Translations under genes and position numbers: made by a program | The notes under the pieces: model-generated | What the model saw: the letters and a program-made list of their open reading frames with translations, nothing else | The model's database searches: none | Told to the model about the DNA's origin: nothing | Part shown: positions 10,147 through 18,699 of the stretch, in pieces | How positions within the stretch are numbered: the first letter of the stretch is position 1 | Layout: the number at the start of each line of letters is the position of its first letter | Assembly (NCBI RefSeq): GCF_000757385.1 | Contig: NZ_JRHH01000003.1 | Location: 248,001 to 312,000, forward strand | Source of the DNA: Flavobacterium aquatile LMG 4008 = ATCC 11947 | Lineage (GTDB): Bacteria; Bacteroidota; Bacteroidia; Flavobacteriales; Flavobacteriaceae | Direction of reading: 5' to 3' | Length of the DNA: 64,000 nt

Positions 10147-10170
10147 TTTAATTAGGTTATTAGAAGATGA

Positions 10171-10194
10171 AAGCGTGCTTAGGTGCGCTTTTTT
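10171..10194 (+). terminator. Terminator after the LRR gene
   Basis: The arms AAGCGTGC and GGTGCGCTT pair with two wobbles around a short loop and are followed by TTTT. Confidence 0.75.
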
Positions 10195-10276
10195 CGTTTT
10201 TGATTCTATTTCAAAATTATTCAACTATACTAATCTTGCATCTTTTATAATAAAATTAACGAAATCGTTATATTAT

Positions 10277-10311
10277 TTGTTTTTTAATTCATTTGGAATT
10301 CCATAAATTTG
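10277..10311 (+). promoter_or_regulatory. gltA promoter
   Basis: TTG at 10277-10279 and TAAATTTG at 10304-10311 are 24 bp apart, just beyond the usual 17-23. The -7 box lies 40 bp before the ATG. Confidence 0.5.
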
Positions 10312-10351
10312 TTAAATTATAATTTATCAGACTTAATTTCCAATTTATATC

Positions 10352-11635
10352 ATGTCAAAAACTGCAATATTAGAATACGATGGCAAAAAATATGAGTTTC
10401 CTGTAATTGTAGGAAGCGAAAATGAACCAGCTATCGATATTGAAAAACTACGTGCTTTAACAGGCGCTATAACTTTAGATCCAGGTTATAAAAATTCAGG
10501 ATCATGTAAAAGCGATATCACTTTTCTAGATGGTGAAGAAGGAATTCTTCGTTACAGAGGATATTCTATTGAAGATTTGGCCGAAAAAGCCGATTTTCTT
10601 GAAGTTGCTTATTTAGTAATTTTTGGAGAATTACCTACAAAAAAGCAGTTGTCTCAATTTGAAACCGATATCAGAAAGTACACTTTGGTAAACGAAGAGA
10701 TGAAAAACATCATTGATGGTTTCCCAAAGACGGCGCATCCAATGGGAGTTTTATCTTCATTAACTTCGGCATTAACTGCTTTTAATCCAAAAGTTGTCAA
10801 TGTAGAAAATGAAACCGAAATGTATGAAGCGGTTTGTAAAACAATGGGTAAATTTTTAGTAATTGCCACTTGGACTTATAGAAAAATGATGGGTTACCCA
10901 TTAAATTATTACGATAATACACAAGGTTATGTTGAAAATTTTATGCAGTTAATGTTTAAACTTCCAACTTCACCATATTCTGCAAATGCATCTGTTGTTG
11001 CAGCTTTAGACAAATTATTTATTCTTCATGCCGATCACGAACAAAACTGTTCTACATCAACAGTTAGAATTGTAGGTTCATCTCACGCTGGATTGTTTGC
11101 TTCAATTTCTGCTGGAGTTTCTGCACTTTGGGGTCCACTTCATGGTGGTGCAAATCAAGCTGTTCTTGAAATGTTAGAAGATATTCAAAAAGATGGTGGT
11201 GACGCCGATAAATATTTGGCGAAAGCTAAAGACAAAGATGATCCATTCCGTTTAATGGGATTTGGTCATAGAGTTTACAAAAACTTTGATCCAAGAGCAA
11301 AAATCATTAAGAAAGCTGCAGATGAAGTTCTTGCAACATTAGGTGTTGACGATCCAATTCTTCAAATTGCTAAAAAATTAGAAGAATCTGCTTTAGTTGA
11401 TGAGTACTTTGTATCAAGAAAATTATATCCAAACGTAGATTTCTATTCTGGTATTATTTACCGTGCATTAGGAATTCCTACAGATATGTTTACCGTTCTT
11501 TTCGCAATTGGACGTTTGCCAGGTTGGATTGCTCAATGGAAAGAAATGCGTGTTAACAAAGAACCAATTGGAAGACCAAGACAAGTTTACACTGGTCATC
11601 CTTTAAGAGACTTTGTTGCAATGGATAAAAGATAA
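10352..11635 (+). CDS. gltA: Citrate synthase
   Basis: Condenses acetyl-CoA and oxaloacetate to citrate, the entry step of the TCA cycle. Length is 427 residues, the size of the Gram-negative type II enzyme. Catalytic residues are in place: His264 in GPLHGGANQA, His306 in MGFGHRVYKNFDPRA and Asp363 in YPNVDFYSG. The N-terminal beta-rich domain typical of the hexameric form is also present. It is a single-gene unit with its own promoter and a perfect-looking terminator. Confidence 0.97.
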   Translation: MSKTAILEYDGKKYEFPVIVGSENEPAIDIEKLRALTGAITLDPGYKNSGSCKSDITFLDGEEGILRYRGYSIEDLAEKADFLEVAYLVIFGELPTKKQLSQFETDIRKYTLVNEEMKNIIDGFPKTAHPMGVLSSLTSALTAFNPKVVNVENETEMYEAVCKTMGKFLVIATWTYRKMMGYPLNYYDNTQGYVENFMQLMFKLPTSPYSANASVVAALDKLFILHADHEQNCSTSTVRIVGSSHAGLFASISAGVSALWGPLHGGANQAVLEMLEDIQKDGGDADKYLAKAKDKDDPFRLMGFGHRVYKNFDPRAKIIKKAADEVLATLGVDDPILQIAKKLEESALVDEYFVSRKLYPNVDFYSGIIYRALGIPTDMFTVLFAIGRLPGWIAQWKEMRVNKEPIGRPRQVYTGHPLRDFVAMDKR

Positions 11636-11656
11636 TTCATTCTTTATAAAATAAAT

Positions 11657-11687
11657 AAAAAGCTTCACTCAATGTGAGGCTTTTTTT
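11657..11687 (+). terminator. Terminator after gltA
   Basis: AAAAAGC-T-TCAC pairs with GTGA-G-GCTTTTT around the loop TCAAT and is followed by a T-run. Confidence 0.9.
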
Positions 11688-11769
11688 ATGATAATAACTT
11701 TAAAATTATTTAATTGATAATTTAACTACTTAATTAATAACAAAACTTCATTAATCAATCCGCTTTTTT

Positions 11770-11777
11770 TATATTTG
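11770..11777 (+). promoter_or_regulatory. -7 box upstream of the DDAH-like gene
   Basis: TATATTTG fits TAnnTTTG and lies 49 bp before the ATG at 11826. No clear TTG at correct spacing. Confidence 0.5.
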
Positions 11778-11825
11778 TGAACACTTACACTAGTAAATCA
11801 GCTAAGTAATGTTAAACGCTATTTT

Positions 11826-12740
11826 ATGCTACAATTAAATGTAAAAAACGAAACCTCACGATTAAGGGCTGTGGTGTTAGGATCTGCATTAAATAACGGA
11901 CCAACACCAACAAAAGAAGAAGCTTACGACCCAAAATCATTAGAACACATCATTGCAGGAACGTATCCAATTGAAAAAGATATGGTTCAAGAAATGGAAG
12001 CTTTTAATAAAGTTTTTCAAAGATACGATGTGAAAGTTTTCCGACCAGAAATGATCGAAAACTACAACCAAATTTTTACACGCGACATCGGATTTGTAAT
12101 TGATGATGTTTTTGTAAAAGCTAATATCTTGCCAGATAGAAATAGAGAATTAGACGCTATTCAATATGTTTTAGATCAAATAAATCCATCAAAGATTGTT
12201 CGTCCACCAGAGGAAGTTCATATAGAAGGTGGCGATGTAATGTTATGGAACGATTACATTTTTATAGGAACTTACAAAGGTTCAGACTATAAAGATTACA
12301 TTACAGCTCGAACCAATATGCAAGGAGTTCAATACATAAAAGAGTTATTCCCAAATAAAATTGTAAAAGAATTTGATTTAGTAAAATCAAAATTAGAAGC
12401 TCGTGACAACGCACTTCATCTTGATTGTTGCTTTCAACCTGTAGGAAAAGACAAAGGAATCATCTATAAAAGTGGTTTTCGCGAAGAATCAGACTATGTT
12501 TATTTAGTGAATTTATTTGGTAAAGAAAATCTGTTTCACATTACTCGTGACGAAATGTATAATATGAATTCCAATGTATTTTCAATTGATACCAACGTAG
12601 TAGTTTCTGAAAAGAATTTTACCAGATTAAACAATTGGTTACGTGAGCAAGGATTTACAGTTGAAGAAATTCCATATGCCGAAATTGCAAAACAAGAAGG
12701 TCTTTTAAGATGTTCTACTTTGCCTTTGATAAGAGATTAA
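11826..12740 (+). CDS. Dimethylarginine dimethylaminohydrolase/amidinotransferase-family hydrolase
   Basis: Member of the guanidino-modifying superfamily (DDAH, arginine deiminase, amidinotransferase), 304 residues. Visible catalytic elements are Arg86-Asp87 in FTRDIGF, Glu134 in HIEGGDVM, His198 in ALHLDCC and the nucleophile Cys296 in LLRCSTLPL. By family it would hydrolyse a guanidino or ureido group such as that of methylarginine, arginine or citrulline; the exact substrate cannot be read from sequence. The next gene, 37 bp away, is a CtlX-type paralogue, so the two probably act in one arginine/citrulline catabolic route. Confidence 0.8.
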   Translation: MLQLNVKNETSRLRAVVLGSALNNGPTPTKEEAYDPKSLEHIIAGTYPIEKDMVQEMEAFNKVFQRYDVKVFRPEMIENYNQIFTRDIGFVIDDVFVKANILPDRNRELDAIQYVLDQINPSKIVRPPEEVHIEGGDVMLWNDYIFIGTYKGSDYKDYITARTNMQGVQYIKELFPNKIVKEFDLVKSKLEARDNALHLDCCFQPVGKDKGIIYKSGFREESDYVYLVNLFGKENLFHITRDEMYNMNSNVFSIDTNVVVSEKNFTRLNNWLREQGFTVEEIPYAEIAKQEGLLRCSTLPLIRD

Positions 12741-12777
12741 TTTACTAAAAAGACAAACAAACTTAAAAAGCAATAAA

Positions 12778-13716
12778 ATGAACCAAACAACAAACTCAAT
12801 TTTAATGATTCGTCCAGTTGCTTTCCGAATGAATGAGCAAACTGCTGTTAACAATTATTATCAAAAAGTCCTTGACGGATTAACTCCAGCAAATGTCAAT
12901 GAAAAAGCACAACAAGAATTTGATGCTTTTGTAAACAAATTAAGAATGGTTGGTGTTGATGTGACTGTGGTTGACGACACACTAAATCCAGACACACCAG
13001 ATAGTATTTTCCCGAACAATTGGATTTCTTTTCACGAAAATGGTGATGTAGTTTTGTATCCAATGTTTGCCGAAAATCGTCGTGCAGAAAGACGAGAAGA
13101 TATTCTAGATATTCTTGAAGATAACGGATTCCAAATTAACGACGGAATTATGGATTACACCCAAGCCGAAGAAGATGGTTTTTATCTTGAAGGAACTGGA
13201 AGTGTAGTTTTAGATCGTGAAAATGGTAAAGCATATTGCGCACTTTCACCGCGTGCCGATGAAGAATTATTCATAGAATTTTGCGAAGATTTCGATTTGA
13301 ATCCGATAATTTTTGAAGCCTATCAAACGGTTAATGGCGAACGAAAATTAATTTATCATACTAACGTAATGATGTGTATTGGTGATACTTTTGCGGTAAT
13401 TTGTGCCGATTGTATTGATGATAAAAAAGAACGCAAAATGGTTCTAGACAGCTTAAAATCGGATGAAAAAGAAATTATTTTAATTTCTGAAGATCAAATG
13501 AACAACTTTGCAGGAAACATGTTAGAAGTTTTAGGATCAGATGAAAGAAGATATTTGATTATGAGTTCATCAGCTTACAATGCCTTAACCAAAAAGCAAA
13601 TTGCACAATTAGAAGAACACATCACCATTTTACATTCAAGTTTAGATACCATCGAAGCTTGTGGCGGCGGAAGCGCACGTTGTATGATGGCAGAAGTTTT
13701 CTTGCCTAAAAACTAA
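12778..13716 (+). CDS. ctlX: CtlX-like citrulline utilisation hydrolase
   Basis: Amidinotransferase-superfamily protein of the CtlX type, 312 residues; CtlX in Francisella is described as removing the ureido group of citrulline to give ornithine. Visible elements are DSIFPNNW (about 75-82), the acid Glu138 in YLEGTGSVVLD, His194 in IYHTNVMM and the nucleophile region ACGGGSARCMMAEVF with Cys302. It follows the DDAH-like gene by 37 bp on the same strand and ends at a perfect 17-bp terminator, so the pair is a two-gene operon. Substrate assignment rests on family resemblance. Confidence 0.78.
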   Translation: MNQTTNSILMIRPVAFRMNEQTAVNNYYQKVLDGLTPANVNEKAQQEFDAFVNKLRMVGVDVTVVDDTLNPDTPDSIFPNNWISFHENGDVVLYPMFAENRRAERREDILDILEDNGFQINDGIMDYTQAEEDGFYLEGTGSVVLDRENGKAYCALSPRADEELFIEFCEDFDLNPIIFEAYQTVNGERKLIYHTNVMMCIGDTFAVICADCIDDKKERKMVLDSLKSDEKEIILISEDQMNNFAGNMLEVLGSDERRYLIMSSSAYNALTKKQIAQLEEHITILHSSLDTIEACGGGSARCMMAEVFLPKN

Positions 13717-13736
13717 ATAGAAAAACAACAAATTAT

Positions 13737-13780
13737 AAATCCCAAATTCCAATCTGATTAAATTGGAATTTGGGATTTTT
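13737..13780. terminator. Bidirectional terminator between convergent genes
   Basis: A perfect 17-bp stem, arms 13737-13753 and 13762-13778 (core TCCCAAATTCC/GGAATTTGGGA), with an 8-base loop and T-run. It lies between ctlX (+) and the SDR gene (-) and can serve both. Confidence 0.9.
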
Positions 13781-13810
13781 GTTTGAACTTCAAATTATTA
13801 CCTCGTACTT

Positions 13811-15247
13811 TTATTTCAAAGGTTCCGACTTTATAATGTTATCAATCATTCCGCCGAAAATAAAAAAATGAAAAGGAACTAAAGAATACCAATACAACCT
13901 ACCAAAAATTCCTCTAGGTCTAAAAGTTGCAATTTGATGCAATGTATTTTCTTCATCAATTCTAAATTCGAGCCAAGCTTCGCCAGGTAATTTCATTTCT
14001 GCAAAAAGCAACAATCTCTTTTCCTCTTTATTGGCTAAAAGTACACGCCAAAAATCTAAAGCATCACCAGTATCTAAATGTCTTGGATGGGTTCGACCAC
14101 GACGTGTTCCAACGCCACCAACAATTTTATCAAGAAATCCACGTGTTTGCCACATCCAATTTCCATAATACCATCCGCGTTCTCCGCCAATGGTCCAAAT
14201 ATTATCCAATGCTTTTTCAATATCGACCACTTTCCTCTTTTGATGATCTTTCAAACATCCGTATTTCGGAATCTGAATAAATTCTGATAAATTATGTTCA
14301 AATCTTCCACTAACTAAACTGTCTTTCCAACTCGAAATAACTAAATTCTGTTCAATTTTTATGAAAGCCAAATTGATGGCTTCAACGTATGTTATAGGTT
14401 TAATTTTTAAAATTCTCTGAAGTCGATTGTCTTTACAAACCACTTCCATTTTCATGCTATTGACTAAGTTTATTGCCAATTTATACGAAGTTGAAGTCAC
14501 AAAATACAACCAATAAGAAGATAATTTTGGTGTCATGAAGGGTAATGTAATCACAGCCAATTTTATCTTTCTCGTTTTGGCATACAACAACATCATTTCC
14601 TTGTAAGTAATTACATTTGGTCCACCGATATCAAACGAATCGTTGTAGCAATCTTCTCGCAATAAAACACCAATTAAATACTGAATTACATCTCTAATAG
14701 CAATAGGTTGACACTTGGTTAAAACCCATTTTGGAGTAATCATAATCGGCAATTTTTCACATAAATCCCGAATGATTTCAAAGGATGAACTTCCAGAACC
14801 TACAATAATTCCTGCTCGTAAAACCGTAGTTTTGAAATTACCTTCGAATAAAATATCTTCTACGTTTTTTCGTGATTGTAAATGTTTAGAAAGAACTTCG
14901 GTGTTAACAATTCCACTTAAATAAACTACTTGCTTTACACCAATTTCGTTCATGTAAAGATTGAAATTATTAGCAGCTTTCGATTCGAGCGTATCAAAAT
15001 CGGTTGTTGATGAAGTCATCGAATGAATCAAATAATACGCAACATCAATATCTTTTGGAAGATTAGAAAAATCTACTTCATCTAGAAAATCTACTTCCCA
15101 AATATTAATGGCATCAAGCGTTGCTTTGTCAAGACCTAATCTTGTTTTGTCGCGAACACAACATACTACTTCATGACCTTCTGTAAGTAATTCGGGCAAA
15201 AGTCGCCTTCCTACATAACCATTTGCGCCAGTTAAAAGAATTTTCAT
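13811..15247 (-). CDS. SDR family NAD(P)-binding oxidoreductase with DUF2867 domain
   Basis: 478-residue fusion of an atypical short-chain dehydrogenase and a C-terminal DUF2867 domain. The nucleotide-binding motif GANGYVGRRLL is at residues 7-17, and NAD(P)-contact segments DVAYYLIHSM and VVYLSGIV follow. The C-terminal third (from about 320) has WYYGNWMWQTRGFLDKIVGG and the LPGEAWLEF segment typical of DUF2867. The function of this fusion is unknown; proteins of this kind are often annotated as nucleoside-diphosphate-sugar epimerases without proof. It is transcribed leftward and is followed by the bidirectional terminator. Confidence 0.85.
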   Translation of the reverse strand: MKILLTGANGYVGRRLLPELLTEGHEVVCCVRDKTRLGLDKATLDAINIWEVDFLDEVDFSNLPKDIDVAYYLIHSMTSSTTDFDTLESKAANNFNLYMNEIGVKQVVYLSGIVNTEVLSKHLQSRKNVEDILFEGNFKTTVLRAGIIVGSGSSSFEIIRDLCEKLPIMITPKWVLTKCQPIAIRDVIQYLIGVLLREDCYNDSFDIGGPNVITYKEMMLLYAKTRKIKLAVITLPFMTPKLSSYWLYFVTSTSYKLAINLVNSMKMEVVCKDNRLQRILKIKPITYVEAINLAFIKIEQNLVISSWKDSLVSGRFEHNLSEFIQIPKYGCLKDHQKRKVVDIEKALDNIWTIGGERGWYYGNWMWQTRGFLDKIVGGVGTRRGRTHPRHLDTGDALDFWRVLLANKEEKRLLLFAEMKLPGEAWLEFRIDEENTLHQIATFRPRGIFGRLYWYSLVPFHFFIFGGMIDNIIKSEPLK

Positions 15248-15294
15248 AAGTTCAATTTTGTATAAAGTTAATCAAAATCGAACTTAAACAGTAG

Positions 15295-15930
15295 TTAAAT
15301 TCCTCGGATAATTGTTAATACCGAACTGATAATATATTGAATTCCAATTGCCACCGTCAAGAAACCTACAATTCTAGAAATAGCAACAATTCCAGAAGCT
15401 CCAAGATATTTAGCTAAGTAATTGGCACTTCGTAAAATGATAAAAATAAGTAAAGAAACCGTAAAAATTGCAGCTACAGAAGCAGATATTTCGGCAGTAT
15501 TATTATGATCTTGGTAATACGCAATCAATAAAGATATTGAACCCGGACCAGCAAGCATAGGCATTGCCAAAGGTGTAAGTGCAATTGAATTTCTGTTTTG
15601 AGAATCTTCTTCGACTTCTTTGCTAATTCCTTTTTGCTTCTTCGGATTAGCATTTAGCAATCCAAATCCAGAACTGGCAATCAAAATTCCACCAGCAATT
15701 CGAAGTGCCGAAATCGTAATTCCGAAAAATCGCAGCACATATTCACCAATAAAAAACGAGATAATTAGAATAATACAAACATTAATTGCGGTCCATAAAG
15801 AAACCCGAGAACGCTCGGCTTTTTCATAATCCTGTGTCAATCCAACAAATATCGGAATCGCACCAAACGGATTTAAAACCGAAAATAAAGCACCAATCAA
15901 GACAAAAAATGTATTAAAAAAAATCTCCAT
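15295..15930 (-). CDS. MarC-family integral membrane protein
   Basis: Six-helix membrane protein of the MarC/YchE family, 211 residues. The N-terminal SVLNPFGAIPIFVGLT segment and the central AMPMLAGPGSISLLI segment are the two family hallmarks, each placed before a hydrophobic helix. Family members are inner-membrane proteins of uncertain role; an early link to multiple antibiotic resistance was later withdrawn for E. coli MarC. It lies 47 bp upstream of the SDR/DUF2867 gene in the same direction and may be co-transcribed with it. Confidence 0.88.
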   Translation of the reverse strand: MEIFFNTFFVLIGALFSVLNPFGAIPIFVGLTQDYEKAERSRVSLWTAINVCIILIISFFIGEYVLRFFGITISALRIAGGILIASSGFGLLNANPKKQKGISKEVEEDSQNRNSIALTPLAMPMLAGPGSISLLIAYYQDHNNTAEISASVAAIFTVSLLIFIILRSANYLAKYLGASGIVAISRIVGFLTVAIGIQYIISSVLTIIRGI

Positions 15931-15956
15931 TTATTCAACTTTAAATTATCTACTAG

Positions 15957-15964
15957 CAAAGATA
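15957..15964 (-). promoter_or_regulatory. -7 box for the marC-type gene
   Basis: CAAAGATA on the plus strand reads TATCTTTG on the minus strand, 26 bp before the ATG at 15930. Confidence 0.5.
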
Positions 15965-16008
15965 AACAAAGAATATCTTCTAAAGTTAAAATAAAAAACA
16001 ATAATCAT

Positions 16009-16016
16009 TACTTTTG
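16009..16016 (+). promoter_or_regulatory. -7 box immediately before the CoA-binding gene
   Basis: TACTTTTG is followed after only four bases by the ATG at 16021. In this promoter class transcription starts a few bases past the box, so the transcript would be leaderless or almost so. recR has the same arrangement. Confidence 0.55.
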
Positions 16017-16020
16017 TAAG

Positions 16021-16386
16021 ATGAAAAACAAGAAAACACTCGTGCTTGGCGCATCAACTAAGCCAGAAAGATATGCCTTCAAAGCCATTACAATGCTTGT
16101 AGATAAAGGTCATTCGGTGCTTGCAATTGGTCAAAATCAAGGAGAAGTTGCCGGAGTTTCCATCCGAACTAAAAATATTCCGCTTTCTAATATCGATACC
16201 GTAACGTTATATTTAAATCCCGTTCGCCAACGAGAATACTACAATTACATTATCGAAACCAAACCAAAACGAGTAATTTTCAATCCAGGAACCGAAAATC
16301 CCGAGTTTTATCAATTGCTTAAAGCCAATTCGATCAAAGTAGAAGAAGCTTGCACCTTGGTTTTATTGACCACAAATCAATATTAA
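16021..16386 (+). CDS. CoA-binding (YccU-type) protein
   Basis: Small single-domain Rossmann-like protein of the CoA-binding family, 121 residues. The N-terminal TLVLGASTKPERYAFKA segment and the later RVIFNPGTENPEF segment match this family. Role unknown; relatives bind CoA in vitro or resemble the CoA-binding half of succinyl-CoA synthetase alpha. It stands alone between divergent marC and a dispersed repeat, with its -7 box only four bases before the ATG. Confidence 0.85.
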   Translation: MKNKKTLVLGASTKPERYAFKAITMLVDKGHSVLAIGQNQGEVAGVSIRTKNIPLSNIDTVTLYLNPVRQREYYNYIIETKPKRVIFNPGTENPEFYQLLKANSIKVEEACTLVLLTTNQY

Positions 16387-16402
16387 TTTAAACTTGTTGT
16401 CA

Positions 16403-16421
16403 TGCTGAACTTGTTTCAGCA
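16403..16421. repeat. REP-like short palindrome
   Basis: TGCTGAA-CTTGT-TTCAGCA is a 7-bp hairpin shortly after the CoA-binding gene. The motif resembles short palindromes scattered in flavobacterial genomes; it is joined directly to the dispersed element that follows. Confidence 0.5.
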
Positions 16422-16425
16422 CCTT

Positions 16426-16582
16426 GAGCGAATGGCTTGGTCTTTATCAGTGATGGTAATTCCTGCTTTTCGTTGCAATAAAAAATGTCCCGAAAACAAT
16501 CGGGACATTTTTTATTTCCACTGCAAATGAAATTCATCGAACTCCTATGAAAATATTATCAAAGTGAGATAATCAGGGCTAA
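16426..16582. repeat. Dispersed intergenic hairpin element, copy B
   Basis: The left end GAGCGAATGGCTTGGTCTTT and the following TATCAG and TTCCTGCTTTxCG match copy A at 941 with about three of four bases identical. The right end AATCAGGGCTAA (16571-16582) is identical. The centre is a different palindrome (16480-16513), and there is some 55 bp of extra sequence before the right end. Confidence 0.68.
16480..16516. terminator. Bidirectional terminator inside dispersed element B
   Basis: A perfect 14-bp stem with A-run and T-run flanks (core TGTCCCGA/TCGGGACA, loop AAACAA). It sits between the convergent CoA-binding gene (+) and the 130-residue unknown gene (-). Confidence 0.85.
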
Positions 16583-16660
16583 TTAGGTTTCCATTTTAAT
16601 TTTTGATCAAGTTTCTATAGAAATCTAAATTTGAAAATATACGTTTTCAAATTCATTCAA

Positions 16661-17053
16661 TTATGTTTGAAATTCGATGCTTTCTGTTGGAGAAATTTCT
16701 ATTGAAAATTTTCCGTTTTCTAAATTTTTCCCTTTCCAAATGTTCCAAGAAGAATTATTTCTGTTAATTTCAGTTGCAGTTAAGTTTATTAAATCAAGAT
16801 AAATTAACGTTGATATTGGCCATGAATCTTTGTTGTCAAACTTTCTTAGAAAAACTCCTCTTTCAGTAGAATAAATAAAATCTCCAAAAAAATGTCCATC
16901 TAACTTTTGGTTAATATTTTCAATATTAGTTTTTAAACTATAGATTTTTACAATTCCATCAAATGCTGTTTCATTTTCAAGCTTTCTTTCAAAATAAACA
17001 GAATTAATTTCTGAAAAAAAATGATAGTTCTCTGACGAATATTTTTGTTTCAT
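16661..17053 (-). CDS. Hypothetical protein, 130 residues
   Basis: Unrecognised protein. It has no signal peptide or membrane segment, is rich in Asn, Glu, Lys and aromatic residues, and contains predicted beta-type stretches (HFFGDFIYSTERGVFLRKF, ISTLIYLDLINLTATEI). Its start is 15 bp downstream of the symporter gene on the same strand, so it is probably co-transcribed with it. A possible role as a small cytoplasmic partner is only inference from position. The frame is uninterrupted and ends before a bidirectional terminator. Confidence 0.6.
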   Translation of the reverse strand: MKQKYSSENYHFFSEINSVYFERKLENETAFDGIVKIYSLKTNIENINQKLDGHFFGDFIYSTERGVFLRKFDNKDSWPISTLIYLDLINLTATEINRNNSSWNIWKGKNLENGKFSIEISPTESIEFQT

Positions 17054-17068
17054 AAAATGGCTTTTAAC

Positions 17069-18565
17069 CTAAAACTTAGTCTGACTAGTCGCAGGTTTAC
17101 TGATCATCAGTAATCCAATAAAAGTAATCAATCCGTTTACAATAATTAGTTCATTGTCAATTACATAATTCGCAAAAAGCGCCGCCGAATTTTTAGCAAT
17201 TAAAAAACAAACCAAAGGCGAAATCACACAAATAATCGGAACCAATTTATCATGAACGGTTTTCGATTTCATAAACAATCCAAAGGCGTACAATCCTAAA
17301 AGCGGTCCATAAGTATAACTCGCTACTTTAAAAATCATAGTCACAACCGATTTGTCATTCAAGGAATTAAATATAATTATCACAAGAAACATCAACAACG
17401 AAAACCCAACGTGAACCAAATGTCTTGTTCTTACAACGTTTGGCTTATTTTGGTTTTCAGCTTTATCCATTCCAAGAAAATCTACACAAAAAGAAGTTGT
17501 TAAAGCCGTCAAAGCCGAATCGGTTGTGGCAAAAGTTGCAGCTGTCAATCCTAATAAAAATACAACTGCCGGAATAATATTTAAATGATTAAAAGCAATT
17601 TCTGGAAACAATAAATCAGTGCGTTTCACACCATCAACCATTGGAACTGAAATTCCGTTTTTCTCAGCATACAAGTAAAGTAATGCACCAACACTTAAAA
17701 AGAAAATATTAATCACCACAAAAATTCCGGTGAAGGTGAACATGTTTTTTTGCGCTTCACCAATGTTTTTACAACTCAAATTCTTCTGCATTAAATCTTG
17801 GTCTAATCCAACCATGGCAATAGTTACAAAAATTCCACCCAAAATTTGTTTCACAACATAATTGCCTTTTAAGTAATCTTCATAAAAGAAAACTTTAGAA
17901 TAATTACTGTTTTTTACAGCTTCAAATGCTTCCATAAAACTATAATCCAAACTATTACAAATAAAAATAATCGTCAAGAAAACCGATGAAACTAGGAAGA
18001 AGGTTTGCAAAGTATCGGTAATAATAATCGTTTTCAATCCGCCACGATACGTGTAAGCAAATATTAACGCCAAAGAAATTAAAACAGTCACAGCAAACGG
18101 AATATTATAAGCATCAAATACAAATCGTTGCAATACAATTACAACCAAGTAAAGCCGAAAAGCAGAACCAATTGTGCGACTTATTAAGAAAATTGTTGCT
18201 GCCGTTTTATAACTCACTACACCAAGTCGTTGTTCAATATAACTATAAATTGATGTAAGATTCATTCGATAATAAAGTGGAAGCAAGACTGTTGCAATGA
18301 TGATAAAACCAATGGCATTTCCCAATACAAATTGAAAATATTTAAATTGCAAATCGGGATTTCCAACTTCGCCTGGAACAGAAATAAATGTAACACCAGA
18401 AAGCGCCGTTCCAATCATACCAAACGCTACCAAATACCATTTCGAATTTTTATTGGCCTTAAAAAAAGCGTCATTACTGCTGTCTTTTTTACTAACTAAA
18501 TTTGAAATTAGAATCAGAATACCGAAATAAATAATGATAATGGCTAAGATTGTTCCTGAAGACAT
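17069..18565 (-). CDS. Sodium:solute symporter
   Basis: Member of the SSF family (SGLT/PutP fold), 498 residues, with about 13 hydrophobic segments. The early segment GMIGTALSGVTFISVPGEVG is the sodium-binding unwound first helix region, and YTYRGGLKTIIITDTLQTFF and GLTAATFATTDSALTALTTS are further family marks. Likely imports an organic solute with sodium in the inner membrane; the substrate cannot be told. It is divergent from recR, with an inverted GGAAGAT-type repeat between them. A small unknown gene lies 15 bp downstream. Confidence 0.88.
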   Translation of the reverse strand: MSSGTILAIIIIYFGILILISNLVSKKDSSNDAFFKANKNSKWYLVAFGMIGTALSGVTFISVPGEVGNPDLQFKYFQFVLGNAIGFIIIATVLLPLYYRMNLTSIYSYIEQRLGVVSYKTAATIFLISRTIGSAFRLYLVVIVLQRFVFDAYNIPFAVTVLISLALIFAYTYRGGLKTIIITDTLQTFFLVSSVFLTIIFICNSLDYSFMEAFEAVKNSNYSKVFFYEDYLKGNYVVKQILGGIFVTIAMVGLDQDLMQKNLSCKNIGEAQKNMFTFTGIFVVINIFFLSVGALLYLYAEKNGISVPMVDGVKRTDLLFPEIAFNHLNIIPAVVFLLGLTAATFATTDSALTALTTSFCVDFLGMDKAENQNKPNVVRTRHLVHVGFSLLMFLVIIIFNSLNDKSVVTMIFKVASYTYGPLLGLYAFGLFMKSKTVHDKLVPIICVISPLVCFLIAKNSAALFANYVIDNELIIVNGLITFIGLLMISKPATSQTKF

Positions 18566-18599
18566 AAAGTGGATTTTTGTTTGTGCTAAAATAGGAAAA

Positions 18600-18681
18600 A
18601 AGATGGAAGTTAGAAGATGGAAGTTGGAAGAAAGTTTCTATCTCTAATTTTGGTAAACTTCAAACTTCCATCTTCCAACTT
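18600..18681. repeat. Inverted GGAAGAT-type repeat between the symporter gene and recR
   Basis: The left arm (18600-18632) holds two 14-bp units built on AAGATGGAAGTT; the right arm (18661-18681) is the reverse complement type, AACTTCCATCTTCCAACTT. This is the same heptamer family as the array at 25281-25455, here forming a possible hairpin between divergent genes. Confidence 0.6.
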
Positions 18682-18687
18682 TTTCTT

Positions 18688-18695
18688 TACTTTTG
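18688..18695 (+). promoter_or_regulatory. -7 box immediately before recR
   Basis: TACTTTTG ends four bases before the recR ATG (18700), predicting a leaderless or near-leaderless mRNA. Confidence 0.5.
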
Positions 18696-18699
18696 CTAA

